A DNA stretch of 30,370 bases from a virus. The first letter of the stretch is position 1. Every line of letters begins with the position of its first letter. The stretch is taken from positions 1-30,370 of the IMG/VR virus record IMGVR_UViG_3300032315_001442; one strand, given 5' to 3'. Made by a program: the position numbers and the translations under genes. Below are positions 21,095 to 25,953 of this stretch, piece by piece. Below the pieces are notes generated by a model. It searched no databases. It was not told the DNA's origin and saw nothing but the letters and a program-made list of their open reading frames with translations.

Positions 21095-21421
21095 TTAACG
21101 ATTTACTTCTCGAAGATTGTAATTATCAGAATTTAGATATTTTAATAACTCAATTGCAATTAATTTGGGATTTCCTTCACCACAAGTATACACATCAATC
21201 GCAATACATCCATTTTCTGGCCAAGTATGACACGAAACATGACTTTCAGAAAGCGCAATAACGATGGTACAACCCTGAGGAAGAAAACAATGAGAAAAAA
21301 TGTTCAAAATAGTCATATTTGCCCGATTAATACCCTTCTCCATTGTTTCTTGGAGAGATATTACATCATTTAAGAGGTCAAATTTAACATCATACACCTC
21401 CAAAAGGAGATGAGTTCCCAT
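21095..21421 (-). CDS. speD: S-adenosylmethionine decarboxylase SpeD (auxiliary metabolic gene)
   Basis: A 108-residue pyruvoyl-dependent AdoMet decarboxylase of the short bacterial class. It makes decarboxylated AdoMet, the aminopropyl donor for spermidine synthesis. The proenzyme cuts itself at Glu59-Ser60 in LSESHVSCHTWPE; Ser60 becomes the pyruvoyl group, and His65 and Cys80 (in DVYTCG) match the catalytic His68 and Cys83 of the Thermotoga enzyme with a constant offset of 3. All key residues are present, so it should be active. I used the ATG at 21421 (MGTHLLLEVY) because MG-HLL is the family start; a TTG 15 bases upstream would add MEQYS. A GGAA lies about 9 bases before the ATG. speD is a common auxiliary gene in T4-like cyanophages, presumably supporting polyamine supply during infection. 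Confidence 0.95.
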   Translation of the reverse strand: MGTHLLLEVYDVKFDLLNDVISLQETMEKGINRANMTILNIFSHCFLPQGCTIVIALSESHVSCHTWPENGCIAIDVYTCGEGNPKLIAIELLKYLNSDNYNLREVNR

Positions 21422-21455
21422 TGAATACTGTTCCAATTATTATTCCAGTAAAAAG

Positions 21456-22112
21456 TTATTTATTTTCTTTTTCTTCCGGAGTTTGCCAGAAATATTCATC
21501 AGTATCACCTAATCTACCCCATCTAATTCCTCTTTCAATCTGAAAATCAGTCGTTGAAGTCAAAAAATCTGGCATTTTTGGTTCTTGAGGAGTCAATGAA
21601 AGATCATACATCTTCATTCTATTGGTTGGGTATAGTGCAAATTGTCCATTTTCAAGTTCAATGCAGTTGTGAGATTTGTGTTCATCAGGCATTTCACTCA
21701 CATCAGTGTCAACAGAGTTTAAATCTGCGTGATAATTATCCAAAGTAAAGTGATATTTACCTTTGATAACTCCATAATTGCGAGAAAAGACTTCAAAATC
21801 CATGTGTTTGATGAAATGTTTTTCAATACATATGATTCCATAGTCCATACAATTCCAAAATTGAAGATTTGAGAGATCTAAATCTGGATTTGGAGTTTCT
21901 GGGCGTGATACAAATGCACTGATAGGCAACTTATCGTAAAATGCTCCATATTCTGGTAAATAAGTCTCAAAATAAAAAGCACGTCCGGGTATGCTCTTTG
22001 CGGCAACCCAGATGCCTTCTACAAATTCACCATACCCATCTTTAAGGTCGCGTAAGTATTCTTTACGGACCCATACTTTAATCATTGGTAAGTTAACAAC
22101 AAGTTGACTCAT
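21456..22112 (-). CDS. Conserved cyanophage protein, 218 aa, unknown function
   Basis: A 218-residue protein, MSQLVVNLPMIKVWVRKEYL at the start, ending EYFWQTPEEKENK. It is rich in aromatic residues and looks like a soluble mixed alpha/beta fold without signal peptide or membrane segment. Visible blocks are GYGEFVEGIWVAAKSIPGRA (about 26-45), YGIICIEKHFIKHMDFEVFS (about 91-110) and ELENGQFALYPTNRMKMYDL (about 151-170). I recall similar proteins in other cyanophages next to structural or speD genes, but no function. The ATG at 22112 is taken; an internal ATG (MIKVWV) nine residues later is an alternative. It is followed by speD 35 bases downstream and is probably cotranscribed. Confidence 0.8.
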   Translation of the reverse strand: MSQLVVNLPMIKVWVRKEYLRDLKDGYGEFVEGIWVAAKSIPGRAFYFETYLPEYGAFYDKLPISAFVSRPETPNPDLDLSNLQFWNCMDYGIICIEKHFIKHMDFEVFSRNYGVIKGKYHFTLDNYHADLNSVDTDVSEMPDEHKSHNCIELENGQFALYPTNRMKMYDLSLTPQEPKMPDFLTSTTDFQIERGIRWGRLGDTDEYFWQTPEEKENK

Positions 22113-22153
22113 AATTTAAAAGTTTCTCTGATGGATTTTAACATCTTTACGAT

Positions 22154-22297
22154 TCATCCTTGTCCCCTATACTTCTTACGAGCTTTATTACGAGAAGATG
22201 CCGCATACTTAGTATGAGCACCACAACCTTGCTTAGTTTTCTTGGGGAGAGATTCAATTACTTGCTTCCCACCACCTGATGATTTTTTAATTGCCAT
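22154..22297 (-). CDS. Small basic protein, 47 aa, conserved in cyanophages
   Basis: A 47-residue, strongly basic protein: MAIKKSSGGGKQVIESLPKK, then a Gly-Cys-Gly-Ala-His-Thr segment and an Arg/Lys-rich tail KARKKYRGQG. Its ATG overlaps the TAA of the preceding gene (TAATG), and a GGAGAA ribosome site lies 6-9 bases before it, so translation is coupled. The composition suggests RNA or DNA binding, perhaps ribosome-associated, but that is inference from charge alone. I recall similar short basic proteins in other cyanophages. Confidence 0.78.
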   Translation of the reverse strand: MAIKKSSGGGKQVIESLPKKTKQGCGAHTKYAASSRNKARKKYRGQG

Positions 22298-22461
22298 TAA
22301 TTTTCTCCTATAATTTCAGTTTCAATTTCATTTGGATTTGGAGAACCCGTCTGATAAAATTGTACGGACAGATCATCCATAGTATTGAAGTATTCTTCTT
22401 CTGTAAGATTGGAATAAATTTTACGACCCTTACAGATTATATTGTAAGATTCGTTAGTCAT
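22297..22461 (-). CDS. Small protein, 54 aa, unknown function
   Basis: A 54-residue frame starting MTNESYNIICKGRKIYSNLT and ending PNPNEIETEIIGEN. The middle EEEYFNTMDDLSVQFYQTGS looks helical and acidic. It overlaps the genes on both sides by one base (TGATG with the glycosyltransferase, TAATG with the 47-aa gene), so the three form a tight translationally coupled set. I do not recognise a function. Confidence 0.78.
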   Translation of the reverse strand: MTNESYNIICKGRKIYSNLTEEEYFNTMDDLSVQFYQTGSPNPNEIETEIIGEN

Positions 22462-23219
22462 CAAATTACTCTTGTCTTTTCGTGACCGACTCTAATACGA
22501 GGGTCGCACCAAATTTCAAATCCTGCTTCTTTTGCATCCAAACAGAATGATACATCTTCTCCACACATATCCTGAACTTCACCAGATTCAAAGACTTGCA
22601 TCTTTGGTGCAAACCATGGATATGTCATCTCCGAGTGCTCGAAGACTCCTTTCTTAATCAGTAACCAACCAAATCCTGCGTAATCAACTGTAAATGGTTT
22701 ACGACGCTTGGAGATGCTATCGACGGTCTCATGATTCATGACTCCACCATTATTGCGGAAATCATCTTCTTCCATCCAGTGTGCCACTGAGGTTGTATGT
22801 CCGTCTTCGGTTGCATACCATCCGGATGCAATGTCCCTATCCATTAGAACTAATTGCCAAAACTTTTCACTATTGAAGACAATATCGGAGTCAATCCAAA
22901 GTTGCCAATCATAATTCAGTTTTCCATCCCATGGAAGTTGATTTGGACCTCTGAGTACATTCGCACCCAAACATTTGCATCGTGCAAAGTTTACCATGGA
23001 TGAATAGTCTTGTGAGATTTGAATACTTGCTCCGGACTGAACAAGATCAAAACAAAGTTGAACAAAACTTTTTAGATATGTATAGGAGACTCCTCTTCCG
23101 GGAAGGCAGAAGACAATTGATTTGCCTCGTACCATTTCCTTTGCGAGTTCATAGTCCCATTCTAGTTCTTTATTTGCTGCTACGGGGGCAGATGCTTTAA
23201 CGGTAAATCCTTTAGCCAT
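22461..23219 (-). CDS. Glycosyltransferase-like protein (GT2/GT-A fold)
   Basis: A 252-residue protein with a nucleotide-sugar transferase layout. After a strand SIVFCLPGRGVSYTY (about 34-48) comes a DSD triad (Asp110-Ser-Asp112, in LWIDSDIVF), the metal-binding DxD motif of GT-A enzymes. Later come GFGWLLIKKGVF (about 182-193), the acceptor-side CGEDVSFC motif (Cys219-Glu221-Asp222) with the likely catalytic acid, and His246 near the end (VGHEK), which in such enzymes can ligate the metal. The phage may use it to glycosylate virion proteins or host surface sugars; the substrate cannot be read from sequence. It has its own sigma-70 promoter and overlaps the next gene by one base. The ATG at 23219 is the only good start. 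Confidence 0.8.
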   Translation of the reverse strand: MAKGFTVKASAPVAANKELEWDYELAKEMVRGKSIVFCLPGRGVSYTYLKSFVQLCFDLVQSGASIQISQDYSSMVNFARCKCLGANVLRGPNQLPWDGKLNYDWQLWIDSDIVFNSEKFWQLVLMDRDIASGWYATEDGHTTSVAHWMEEDDFRNNGGVMNHETVDSISKRRKPFTVDYAGFGWLLIKKGVFEHSEMTYPWFAPKMQVFESGEVQDMCGEDVSFCLDAKEAGFEIWCDPRIRVGHEKTRVI

Positions 23220-23241
23220 AATAGTAAGTAGTTACTTCAGT

Positions 23242-23270
23242 ATCATACAACATTATATATCAATTGTCAA
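23242..23270 (-). promoter_or_regulatory. Sigma-70 promoter for the glycosyltransferase operon
   Basis: On the minus strand TTGACA (23265-23270), a 17-base spacer and TATGAT (23242-23247). This is a near-consensus host-type promoter, 22 bases before the glycosyltransferase ATG. The -35 box overlaps the TGA stop of the upstream AbrB-like gene. It suggests early transcription of this gene set. Confidence 0.8.
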
Positions 23271-23440
23271 TCAGTGCGTTCTGTGAGAATTACATCATTC
23301 CCCTCAATCTTAAAACTAATCTCAGTGTCTTCGTACCATGAGAGTTCGTTGGCAATACTCTCTGGGATAATCACATAATAGTCGCCAGTAATTGGATCGA
23401 CTTGTATGGACTCGAAAATTTCCTCGGAATTTTTTTTCAT
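23267..23440 (-). CDS. AbrB/MazE-like small DNA-binding protein
   Basis: A 57-residue protein, MKKNSEEIFESIQVDPITGD, then YYVIIPESIANELSWYEDTE and ISFKIEGNDVILTE. The order strand (YYVIIP), short helix (ESIANEL), Gly/Trp-Tyr turn, two strands (EISFKIEG, DVILTE) is that of the swapped-hairpin AbrB/MazE/SpoVT fold, where the first strand-turn reads D..GRI.IP. Such proteins bind DNA as dimers and act as transition-state regulators or antitoxins. No toxin gene is adjacent, so regulation is more likely. I used the ATG at 23440; an upstream TTG at 23461 would add seven residues. The upstream DNA has AT-rich -10-like boxes (TATATAAA) but no clear Shine-Dalgarno. Confidence 0.72.
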   Translation of the reverse strand: MKKNSEEIFESIQVDPITGDYYVIIPESIANELSWYEDTEISFKIEGNDVILTERTD

Positions 23441-23636
23441 ATGCGAGTTATAAGGTTTCAATTTTTATATAGGGAGTGTTATATTTTGAGGGTTCTGGGG
23501 GTTCTGGGATCTGGGGAAATTTTTTTTTGTTTGAGAGTTACATTTAGAGGTCGATCTGGGTCGTTTATAGCTTATAAGGGACCCATCGATTTATAACGCC
23601 CCATGGGGGCACGGGGGCATACCCATAAGGATCGCT

Positions 23637-23720
23637 TAACTGTCAAAACACGAACGATCAGAAGTACTAATCACGAACGATTAGGGACGCTAAGTATACC
23701 TAACTGTCCAAACACGAACG
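23637..23720 (-). repeat. CGTTCGTG direct repeats, two with a TTGACAGTTA extension
   Basis: On the minus strand CGTTCGTG occurs three times. Two copies continue as TTT(T/G)GACAGTTA (near 23639-23656 and 23701-23718). The middle copy (near 23668-23686) is inside a small palindrome, CTAATC-GTTCGT-GATTAG. A degenerate copy lies near 23765. The spacing of about 62 bases between the long copies suggests duplicated regulatory sites with a -35-like TTGACA. Confidence 0.6.
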
Positions 23721-23729
23721 TATACAATA

Positions 23730-23751
23730 GGGGAGAGACTGTGCCCTCCCC
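23730..23751 (-). terminator. Hairpin terminator after the 58-aa module gene
   Basis: GGGGAG and CTCCCC form a 6-bp stem just after the stop at 23759, flanked by GTATAC and GATATAC boxes. It is the same layout as the other module hairpins. Confidence 0.6.
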
Positions 23752-23758
23752 GATATAC

Positions 23759-23935
23759 TCAACCGATCACGAATACGTGCTCCGGGTGATGATCCTCACA
23801 CCAATAGACTGCGGTTTGACCTATACTGGAAAGGTGAGAATTGAGACGCTGAGTCTCCATCTCCGCCTGCGATTCGGTCAGGTGAGAATAGTGTACTCGC
23901 ACAACATTGGCGACCTTAGAGTAGATTGCAAACAT
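23759..23935 (-). CDS. Small module protein, 58 aa, unknown function
   Basis: A 58-residue frame, MFAIYSKVANVVRVHYSHLT, ESQAEMETQRLNSHLSSIGQ, TAVYWCEDHHPEHVFVIG. It reads like a compact alpha/beta fold: strand, helix (about 20-37), strands. Supporting it as a gene are its position between two module hairpins, its regular protein-like composition, and its orientation with all neighbours. Upstream is GTTACACTTTC, a box also seen before the next gene. It lacks the C-rich leader of the other modules. No family recognised. Confidence 0.65.
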   Translation of the reverse strand: MFAIYSKVANVVRVHYSHLTESQAEMETQRLNSHLSSIGQTAVYWCEDHHPEHVFVIG

Positions 23936-23967
23936 TAGATTAGGGTGGGAAAGTGTAACGAATAGAT

Positions 23968-23986
23968 GGGGGATTGTGAGTCCCCC
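23968..23986 (-). terminator. Hairpin terminator after the 69-aa module gene
   Basis: GGGGGA and TCCCCC form a 6-bp stem with a 7-base loop, flanked on both sides by AAGTGTAAC/GAGTGTAAC boxes. It lies 8 bases past the stop of the upstream gene. Confidence 0.65.
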
Positions 23987-23994
23987 GAGTGTAA

Positions 23995-24204
23995 CTAACT
24001 GTTTGCCAAGTTAGTTACCCAATCGGGCACAGGATACCCGAGAGTAGGAAACATTTCGACCGCCATCTGTGCCGCTAAAATAGAGTCGGAACTAGAAACA
24101 TTCTCATCGTAACTTACCCAATTCAGTCCCGCTAGGTGTTCAACGTGGCGATAGATTGCCTCATAAAGAATACGCTCATCTGCAAGACAAAGTGTGAGAT
24201 TCAT
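23995..24204 (-). CDS. Small module protein, 69 aa, unknown function
   Basis: A 69-residue acidic protein, MNLTLCLADERILYEAIYRH, then VEHLAGLNWVSYDENVSSSD and SILAAQMAVEMFPTLGYPVP. Predominantly helical by composition. It is tightly placed between two hairpin terminators. Upstream, the sequence GTTACACTTTC occurs once and a variant CTACACTTTC directly before the ATG, possible -10-like repeats. I recall small cyanophage proteins with a similar start but no function. Confidence 0.68.
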   Translation of the reverse strand: MNLTLCLADERILYEAIYRHVEHLAGLNWVSYDENVSSSDSILAAQMAVEMFPTLGYPVPDWVTNLANS

Positions 24205-24236
24205 GGCGAAAGTGTAGTGAGAAAGTGTAACGAATC

Positions 24237-24257
24237 GGGGAGGCGATTAACCTCCCC
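24237..24257 (-). terminator. Hairpin terminator after the 78-aa module gene
   Basis: GGGGAGG and CCTCCCC form a perfect 7-bp stem with a 7-base loop, flanked by AAGTGTAAC boxes. It lies 10 bases past the stop codon of the upstream gene. Confidence 0.68.
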
Positions 24258-24267
24258 TAAGTGTAAC

Positions 24268-24504
24268 TTAGACGTTGCGATTCAAGTATGCTTCGGGTGT
24301 CAGACTACACGCTTCGGAGTGATACTTCCAAAACCTCTCCGAAGTATAGTCATCCCACGTTTCGGGCGTAAATTTATCCGCCCATTCTGCTGGCACTGCT
24401 GCCAACCGGCGGACCGTGCCAACGTTGGCGCGGAACCGCTCTCCCGCCTGATCTGCGGCGGTAAGGTTGGCGCTCCAAGGCGCGTCTTGAGTGTTGAAGT
24501 TCAT
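24268..24504 (-). CDS. Module protein, 78 aa, unknown function
   Basis: A 78-residue protein, MNFNTQDAPWSANLTAADQA, then GERFRANVGTVRRLAAVPAE and WADKFTPETWDDYTSERFWK. Helical, with several Trp residues (5 in the C-terminal half and start). The ATG at 24504 is chosen because the conserved C-rich leader ends exactly there; the longer frame to 24591 would put the leader inside the protein. Its upstream region is a near copy of that of the KTSC-like gene at 27869. The function is not recognised. It is directly downstream of the ring nuclease module, with an opposite-facing promoter between them. Confidence 0.7.
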   Translation of the reverse strand: MNFNTQDAPWSANLTAADQAGERFRANVGTVRRLAAVPAEWADKFTPETWDDYTSERFWKYHSEACSLTPEAYLNRNV

Positions 24505-24580
24505 CGGGTCAGGTGTGTTTGACCTCTCTACAATACAGCATCGGGAACCGTTGCCACCGCTCCAAACCTGAAGAAAACCT
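24505..24580 (-). repeat. Leader plus duplicated upstream block (copy 1)
   Basis: Reading the minus strand, this holds GGTTTGGA-CGGTGG, GGTTCCCGATGCTGTA, then a GTCAAACACACC leader ending in GACCCGATG. It is closely similar to 27870-27943 before the KTSC-like gene. The stretch GATGCTGTATTGTAG may contain the gene's -10 region. Confidence 0.68.
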
Positions 24581-24613
24581 GAAGAAATCAATTGTTAAAT
24601 TTTGTGAAAACCC

Positions 24614-24642
24614 TTGACATGGCACCCGAAAACGACTATAAT
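24614..24642 (+). promoter_or_regulatory. Consensus sigma-70 promoter facing against the genes (copy 1)
   Basis: TTGACA (24614-24619), 17-base spacer, TATAAT (24637-24642) on the plus strand: a perfect consensus. No plus-strand gene follows. Transcription from about 24649 would enter the AT-rich tract, then the hairpin at 24712-24730, then the 3' end of the ring nuclease gene in antisense. Confidence 0.85.
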
Positions 24643-24655
24643 TGATCTGTACTCA

Positions 24656-24710
24656 CCCTGCCATGAAATAATAAAGTATAAAAAATATAAAAATCTTAAG
24701 TATAAAGAAT
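24656..24710 (+). repeat. Conserved CCTGCC box and AT tract (copy 1)
   Basis: CCTGCCATGAAATAATA followed by an AT tract. A string of about 38 bases at 24674-24711 is identical to the corresponding string of copy 2 (about 25285-25322). The ATG-AAA-TAA here is not kept in the other copies, so it is not a conserved peptide. Confidence 0.75.
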
Positions 24711-24711
24711 A

Positions 24712-24730
24712 GGGGGATGATTAGTCCCCC
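24712..24730 (-). terminator. Hairpin terminator after the ring nuclease gene
   Basis: GGGGGA and TCCCCC with a 7-base loop, flanked by AAGTATA boxes; on the minus strand it is followed by TATTCTTTATA. It is also the first hairpin met by plus-strand transcripts from 24614. Confidence 0.68.
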
Positions 24731-24749
24731 AAGTATATCTAACTCTAAC

Positions 24750-25091
24750 TCATCCAATATACCTCATCAGGGCAAATTCATACCCAATTTCTTCTAAAGT
24801 TGGGCGGTCCAAAATTGCACCCTCCGGAGGGCGACTCATGAGGCGAAAACATAGGAACCTGTCGCCAGGTGTGGGCGACACGGTGATCCTATTCTGGGGG
24901 ATCTCCACCCCTAGAAGATTAGTTAATACCTCTGCCGTAGACTGATGCCCAACGGCGGAGGTCCACCCTTGGTACCCGGCGCCCTCCGGGAAGACCATCA
25001 GCGCCGCCTGGGCGGCATCGATGGAATCCATCTCCCAGCGTCCCCAGGCGCCGCCGGGGATGATCGTAGTGGACATGATGTAGGTGGTCAT
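24750..25091 (-). CDS. acrIII-1: DUF1874 protein: AcrIII-1 viral ring nuclease (anti-CRISPR)
   Basis: A 113-residue protein of the DUF1874 family (STIV B116, SIRV1 gp29, YddF). Members called AcrIII-1 degrade cyclic tetra-adenylate, the second messenger of type III CRISPR systems, and so block the ancillary nuclease response. The core reads SAVGHQSTAEVL, LLGVEIPQNRI, GDRFLCFRL, SRPPEGAIL, EEIGYEFAL. His49 in GHQST and Glu90 in PPEG stand where His47 and Glu88 act in SIRV1 gp29, so the active site is intact. Length fits the family (about 105-115). I chose the ATG at 25091 because the conserved leader ends there and the first strand TTYIMSTTIIP aligns with the family start; a frame to 25187 is longer but has no family counterpart. 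A later ATG (MSTTII) is possible. It stands alone between a leader and a hairpin. Family assignment is firm; activity is inferred. Confidence 0.9.
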   Translation of the reverse strand: MTTYIMSTTIIPGGAWGRWEMDSIDAAQAALMVFPEGAGYQGWTSAVGHQSTAEVLTNLLGVEIPQNRITVSPTPGDRFLCFRLMSRPPEGAILDRPTLEEIGYEFALMRYIG

Positions 25092-25110
25092 TTCGGTCAG
25101 TGGTGATTTA
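25092..25110 (-). promoter_or_regulatory. C-rich leader of the ring nuclease gene
   Basis: AATCACCACTGACCGAA ends directly at the ATG, a divergent copy of the module leader. There is no Shine-Dalgarno. Upstream GGTATTGTATGGAAG may hold the -10 region. Confidence 0.6.
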
Positions 25111-25225
25111 CTTCCATACAATACCAGCAGCACCCCGATCCCGCAAGCATCCAACGGTATCGTCCTGATACCAAAATCAAAATCCAATAGATCAGCGATC
25201 CTAATGTGTCAAAGCGTTAAAACCC

Positions 25226-25254
25226 TTGACAAGACCCATCAGATCCGCTATAAT
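25226..25254 (+). promoter_or_regulatory. Consensus sigma-70 promoter facing against the genes (copy 2)
   Basis: TTGACA (25226-25231), 17 bases, TATAAT (25249-25254): perfect consensus, plus strand. It would transcribe the two large inverted repeats at 25310-25478 and has no plus-strand coding sequence downstream. Confidence 0.85.
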
Positions 25255-25309
25255 TGATCTGTACCCACCCTGCCTTGAAATAGTTAAGTATAAAAAATAT
25301 AAAAATCTT

Positions 25310-25356
25310 AAGTATAAAGAATAAAGAATCGAATCCTTCTTTTATTCTTTATACTT
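25310..25356. repeat. Inverted repeat 1 (AAGTATAAAGAATAAA arms)
   Basis: Left arm 25310-25328, right arm 25337-25356, an 8-base loop. The arms are complementary over 19 bases with one bulged A. All A/T except a few bases. It begins at the AAGTATA box that flanks the hairpins of other modules. Confidence 0.8.
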
Positions 25357-25380
25357 AGTTAAATGTAAAGATATAAAGAA

Positions 25381-25478
25381 TAAAGATATAAAGAATTAGA
25401 CAGGACTGAATGTAAAGAATAAACCACACCACTGACCATTAAATTACATTCAATCCTGAGTAATTCTTTATATCTTTA
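25381..25478. repeat. Inverted repeat 2, 35-base arms
   Basis: Left arm 25381-25415 and right arm 25444-25478 are complementary at 32 of 35 positions. It lies just past the stop of the 56-aa gene, so on the minus strand it could also act as its terminator or as 3'-end protection. Confidence 0.82.
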
Positions 25479-25496
25479 TACTCTCATCTTAATTCT

Positions 25497-25667
25497 TTAC
25501 CATATAAGTAATTCAGCAGGACTTCCGCACGATTTATAAAACTCTATCATGCGTTGTGCCTCATCTAATGTAGTGAATGATTGTGTACGCCATTCACATT
25601 CATTGTATGGCGTCTGGTATGTAATAGTGAACCCGATTGCATTAACTGGGCGTGATGTGTGTTGCAT
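25497..25667 (-). CDS. Small protein, 56 aa, unknown function (palindrome-class promoter)
   Basis: A 56-residue frame, MQHTSRPVNAIGFTITYQTP, YNECEWRTQSFTTLDEAQRM, IEFYKSCGSPAELLIW. The layout strand (IGFTITYQT), acidic turn, strand (EWRTQSF), helix (TLDEAQRMIEFYKSC) looks like a real small alpha/beta domain of the kind common in cyanophages. A longer frame on the same strand (25565-25786) is only translated palindrome and GT-repeat sequence. Its upstream region is not the C-rich leader: it has CATCGAGATTCACATC directly before the ATG and CACACACATACA with two palindromes before that, shared with the 62-aa gene at 29857. Confidence 0.72.
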   Translation of the reverse strand: MQHTSRPVNAIGFTITYQTPYNECEWRTQSFTTLDEAQRMIEFYKSCGSPAELLIW

Positions 25668-25673
25668 GATGTG

Positions 25674-25770
25674 AATCTCGATGTGATGTATGTGTGTGTA
25701 TCTCGACGAGATTTGTGTGTATGTGTGTGTATCTCGTCGAGACTAATGTATGCGAATCTAGTCGAGATTC
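25674..25770 (-). promoter_or_regulatory. Cluster of ATCTCGWCGAGAT palindromes (left cluster)
   Basis: Sites lie at 25674-25687 (degenerate half site), 25700-25712 (ATCTCGACGAGAT), 25731-25743 (ATCTCGTCGAGAC) and 25754-25770 (GAATCT-AGTCG-AGATTC). Between them are GT-rich spacers (TGTGTGTGT). The sites at 25700 and 25731 are about 31 bases apart, near three helical turns, and lie upstream of the 56-aa gene; the last overlaps the stop of the 44-aa gene. They look like operator sites. Confidence 0.7.
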
Positions 25771-25892
25771 GATTCTGAATCATCATCAGAACCCCATTGA
25801 TTGATGATTGCCATCAATTCATCTGTGAGTTCAATGATACCAAACTCATTTAGTTCTTCTACTTGTGAGTTGTTGAGATAAGGAAAATTCAT
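25758..25892 (-). CDS. Small acidic protein, 44 aa, unknown function
   Basis: A 44-residue frame, MNFPYLNNSQVEELNEFGII, ELTDELMAIINQWGSDDDSE, SNLD. It reads as a helical, acidic mini-protein with an Asp/Ser tail. The stop codon is inside a palindrome (CTCGACTAG). Before the ATG there is no usual leader but GATTATC after a run of 11 C on the minus strand. Too short for confident family assignment, yet its composition is protein-like and it fills the gap between two regulatory elements. Confidence 0.6.
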   Translation of the reverse strand: MNFPYLNNSQVEELNEFGIIELTDELMAIINQWGSDDDSESNLD

Positions 25893-25899
25893 GATAATC

Positions 25900-25910
25900 G
25901 GGGGGGGGGG
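25900..25910 (-). repeat. Homopolymer of 11 G (C on the coding strand)
   Basis: Eleven G on the plus strand, 8 bases before the ATG of the 44-aa gene. Such a tract can slip during replication. It replaces the position of the C-rich leader in other modules. Confidence 0.9.
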
Positions 25911-25917
25911 TGATGAT

Positions 25918-25939
25918 GAGGAGTCCGTCCGGACCCCTC
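25918..25939 (-). terminator. Hairpin terminator after the 65-aa module gene
   Basis: GAGGAGTCCG and CGGACCCCTC pair over up to 10 positions with one A-C mismatch and a very small loop. It is followed by TTAAGTGTAAAGAA. It is the strongest of the module hairpins. Confidence 0.65.
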
Positions 25940-25953
25940 TTAAGTGTAAAGAA

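Larger units (their letters stand above)
23441..23758 (-). other. Non-coding stretch with repeats and TATAAAT-like boxes
   Basis: I see no gene here. The left part (23441-23530) is AT-rich with a C-rich tandem motif (CCCAGAACC, two copies on the minus strand). Two late-box-like sequences lie at 23588-23595 (TATAAATC) and 23573-23579 (TATAAAC), minus strand, and could drive the AbrB-like gene. The right part holds direct repeats of CGTTCGTG. Base composition changes across this stretch from AT-rich on the left to much more G+C on the right. Confidence 0.55.
25261..25490 (+). ncRNA. Candidate structured non-coding RNA from promoter copy 2
   Basis: A transcript starting near 25261 would fold into a hairpin of 19 bp with one bulge (25310-25356) and a second of 35 positions with 3 mismatches, one of them a possible G-U pair (25381-25415 with 25444-25478). 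The 28-base loop of the second carries CCACACCACTGACC, close to the module leader. Promoter and folds are visible; that an RNA is made is inference. The right end is uncertain. Confidence 0.5.
25092..25496. other. Gene-free stretch: leader, opposite promoter and large hairpins
   Basis: I see no gene in these 405 bases. From left to right they hold the ring nuclease leader, a block shared with 26580-26617 (GATCAGCGAT..CTAATGT), a perfect plus-strand promoter, the CCTGCC box, an identical AT tract, a 19-20-base inverted repeat and a 35-base inverted repeat. It is the most structured non-coding DNA in the window. Confidence 0.7.

Noticed and set aside
22115-22156. 13-codon frame overlapping the stop of the 47-aa gene
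   Set aside because: Too short and without support; probably chance reading between two coupled genes.
23603-23938. 111-residue plus-strand frame
   Set aside because: It covers repeats, a hairpin and the antisense of the 58-aa gene; composition is not protein-like and no plus-strand gene is otherwise seen.
24136-24522. 128-residue plus-strand frame, Cys- and Arg-rich
   Set aside because: It is antisense to the 69-aa and 78-aa genes and reads through a hairpin terminator.
24663-24671. ATG-AAA-TAA minimal frame after promoter copy 1
   Set aside because: The start codon is not kept in the other copies of the box (TTG or ATA instead), so a conserved leader peptide is unlikely.
25672-25775. Regular palindromes with similar spacing considered as a CRISPR array
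   Set aside because: Spacers are simple GT-rich sequence of uneven length, the repeats are only 13-17 bases and there are too few; operator sites fit better.
25565-25786. 73-residue minus-strand frame rich in His and Thr
   Set aside because: It is a translation of the GT-rich spacers and palindromes and overlaps the more protein-like 56-aa gene in another frame.
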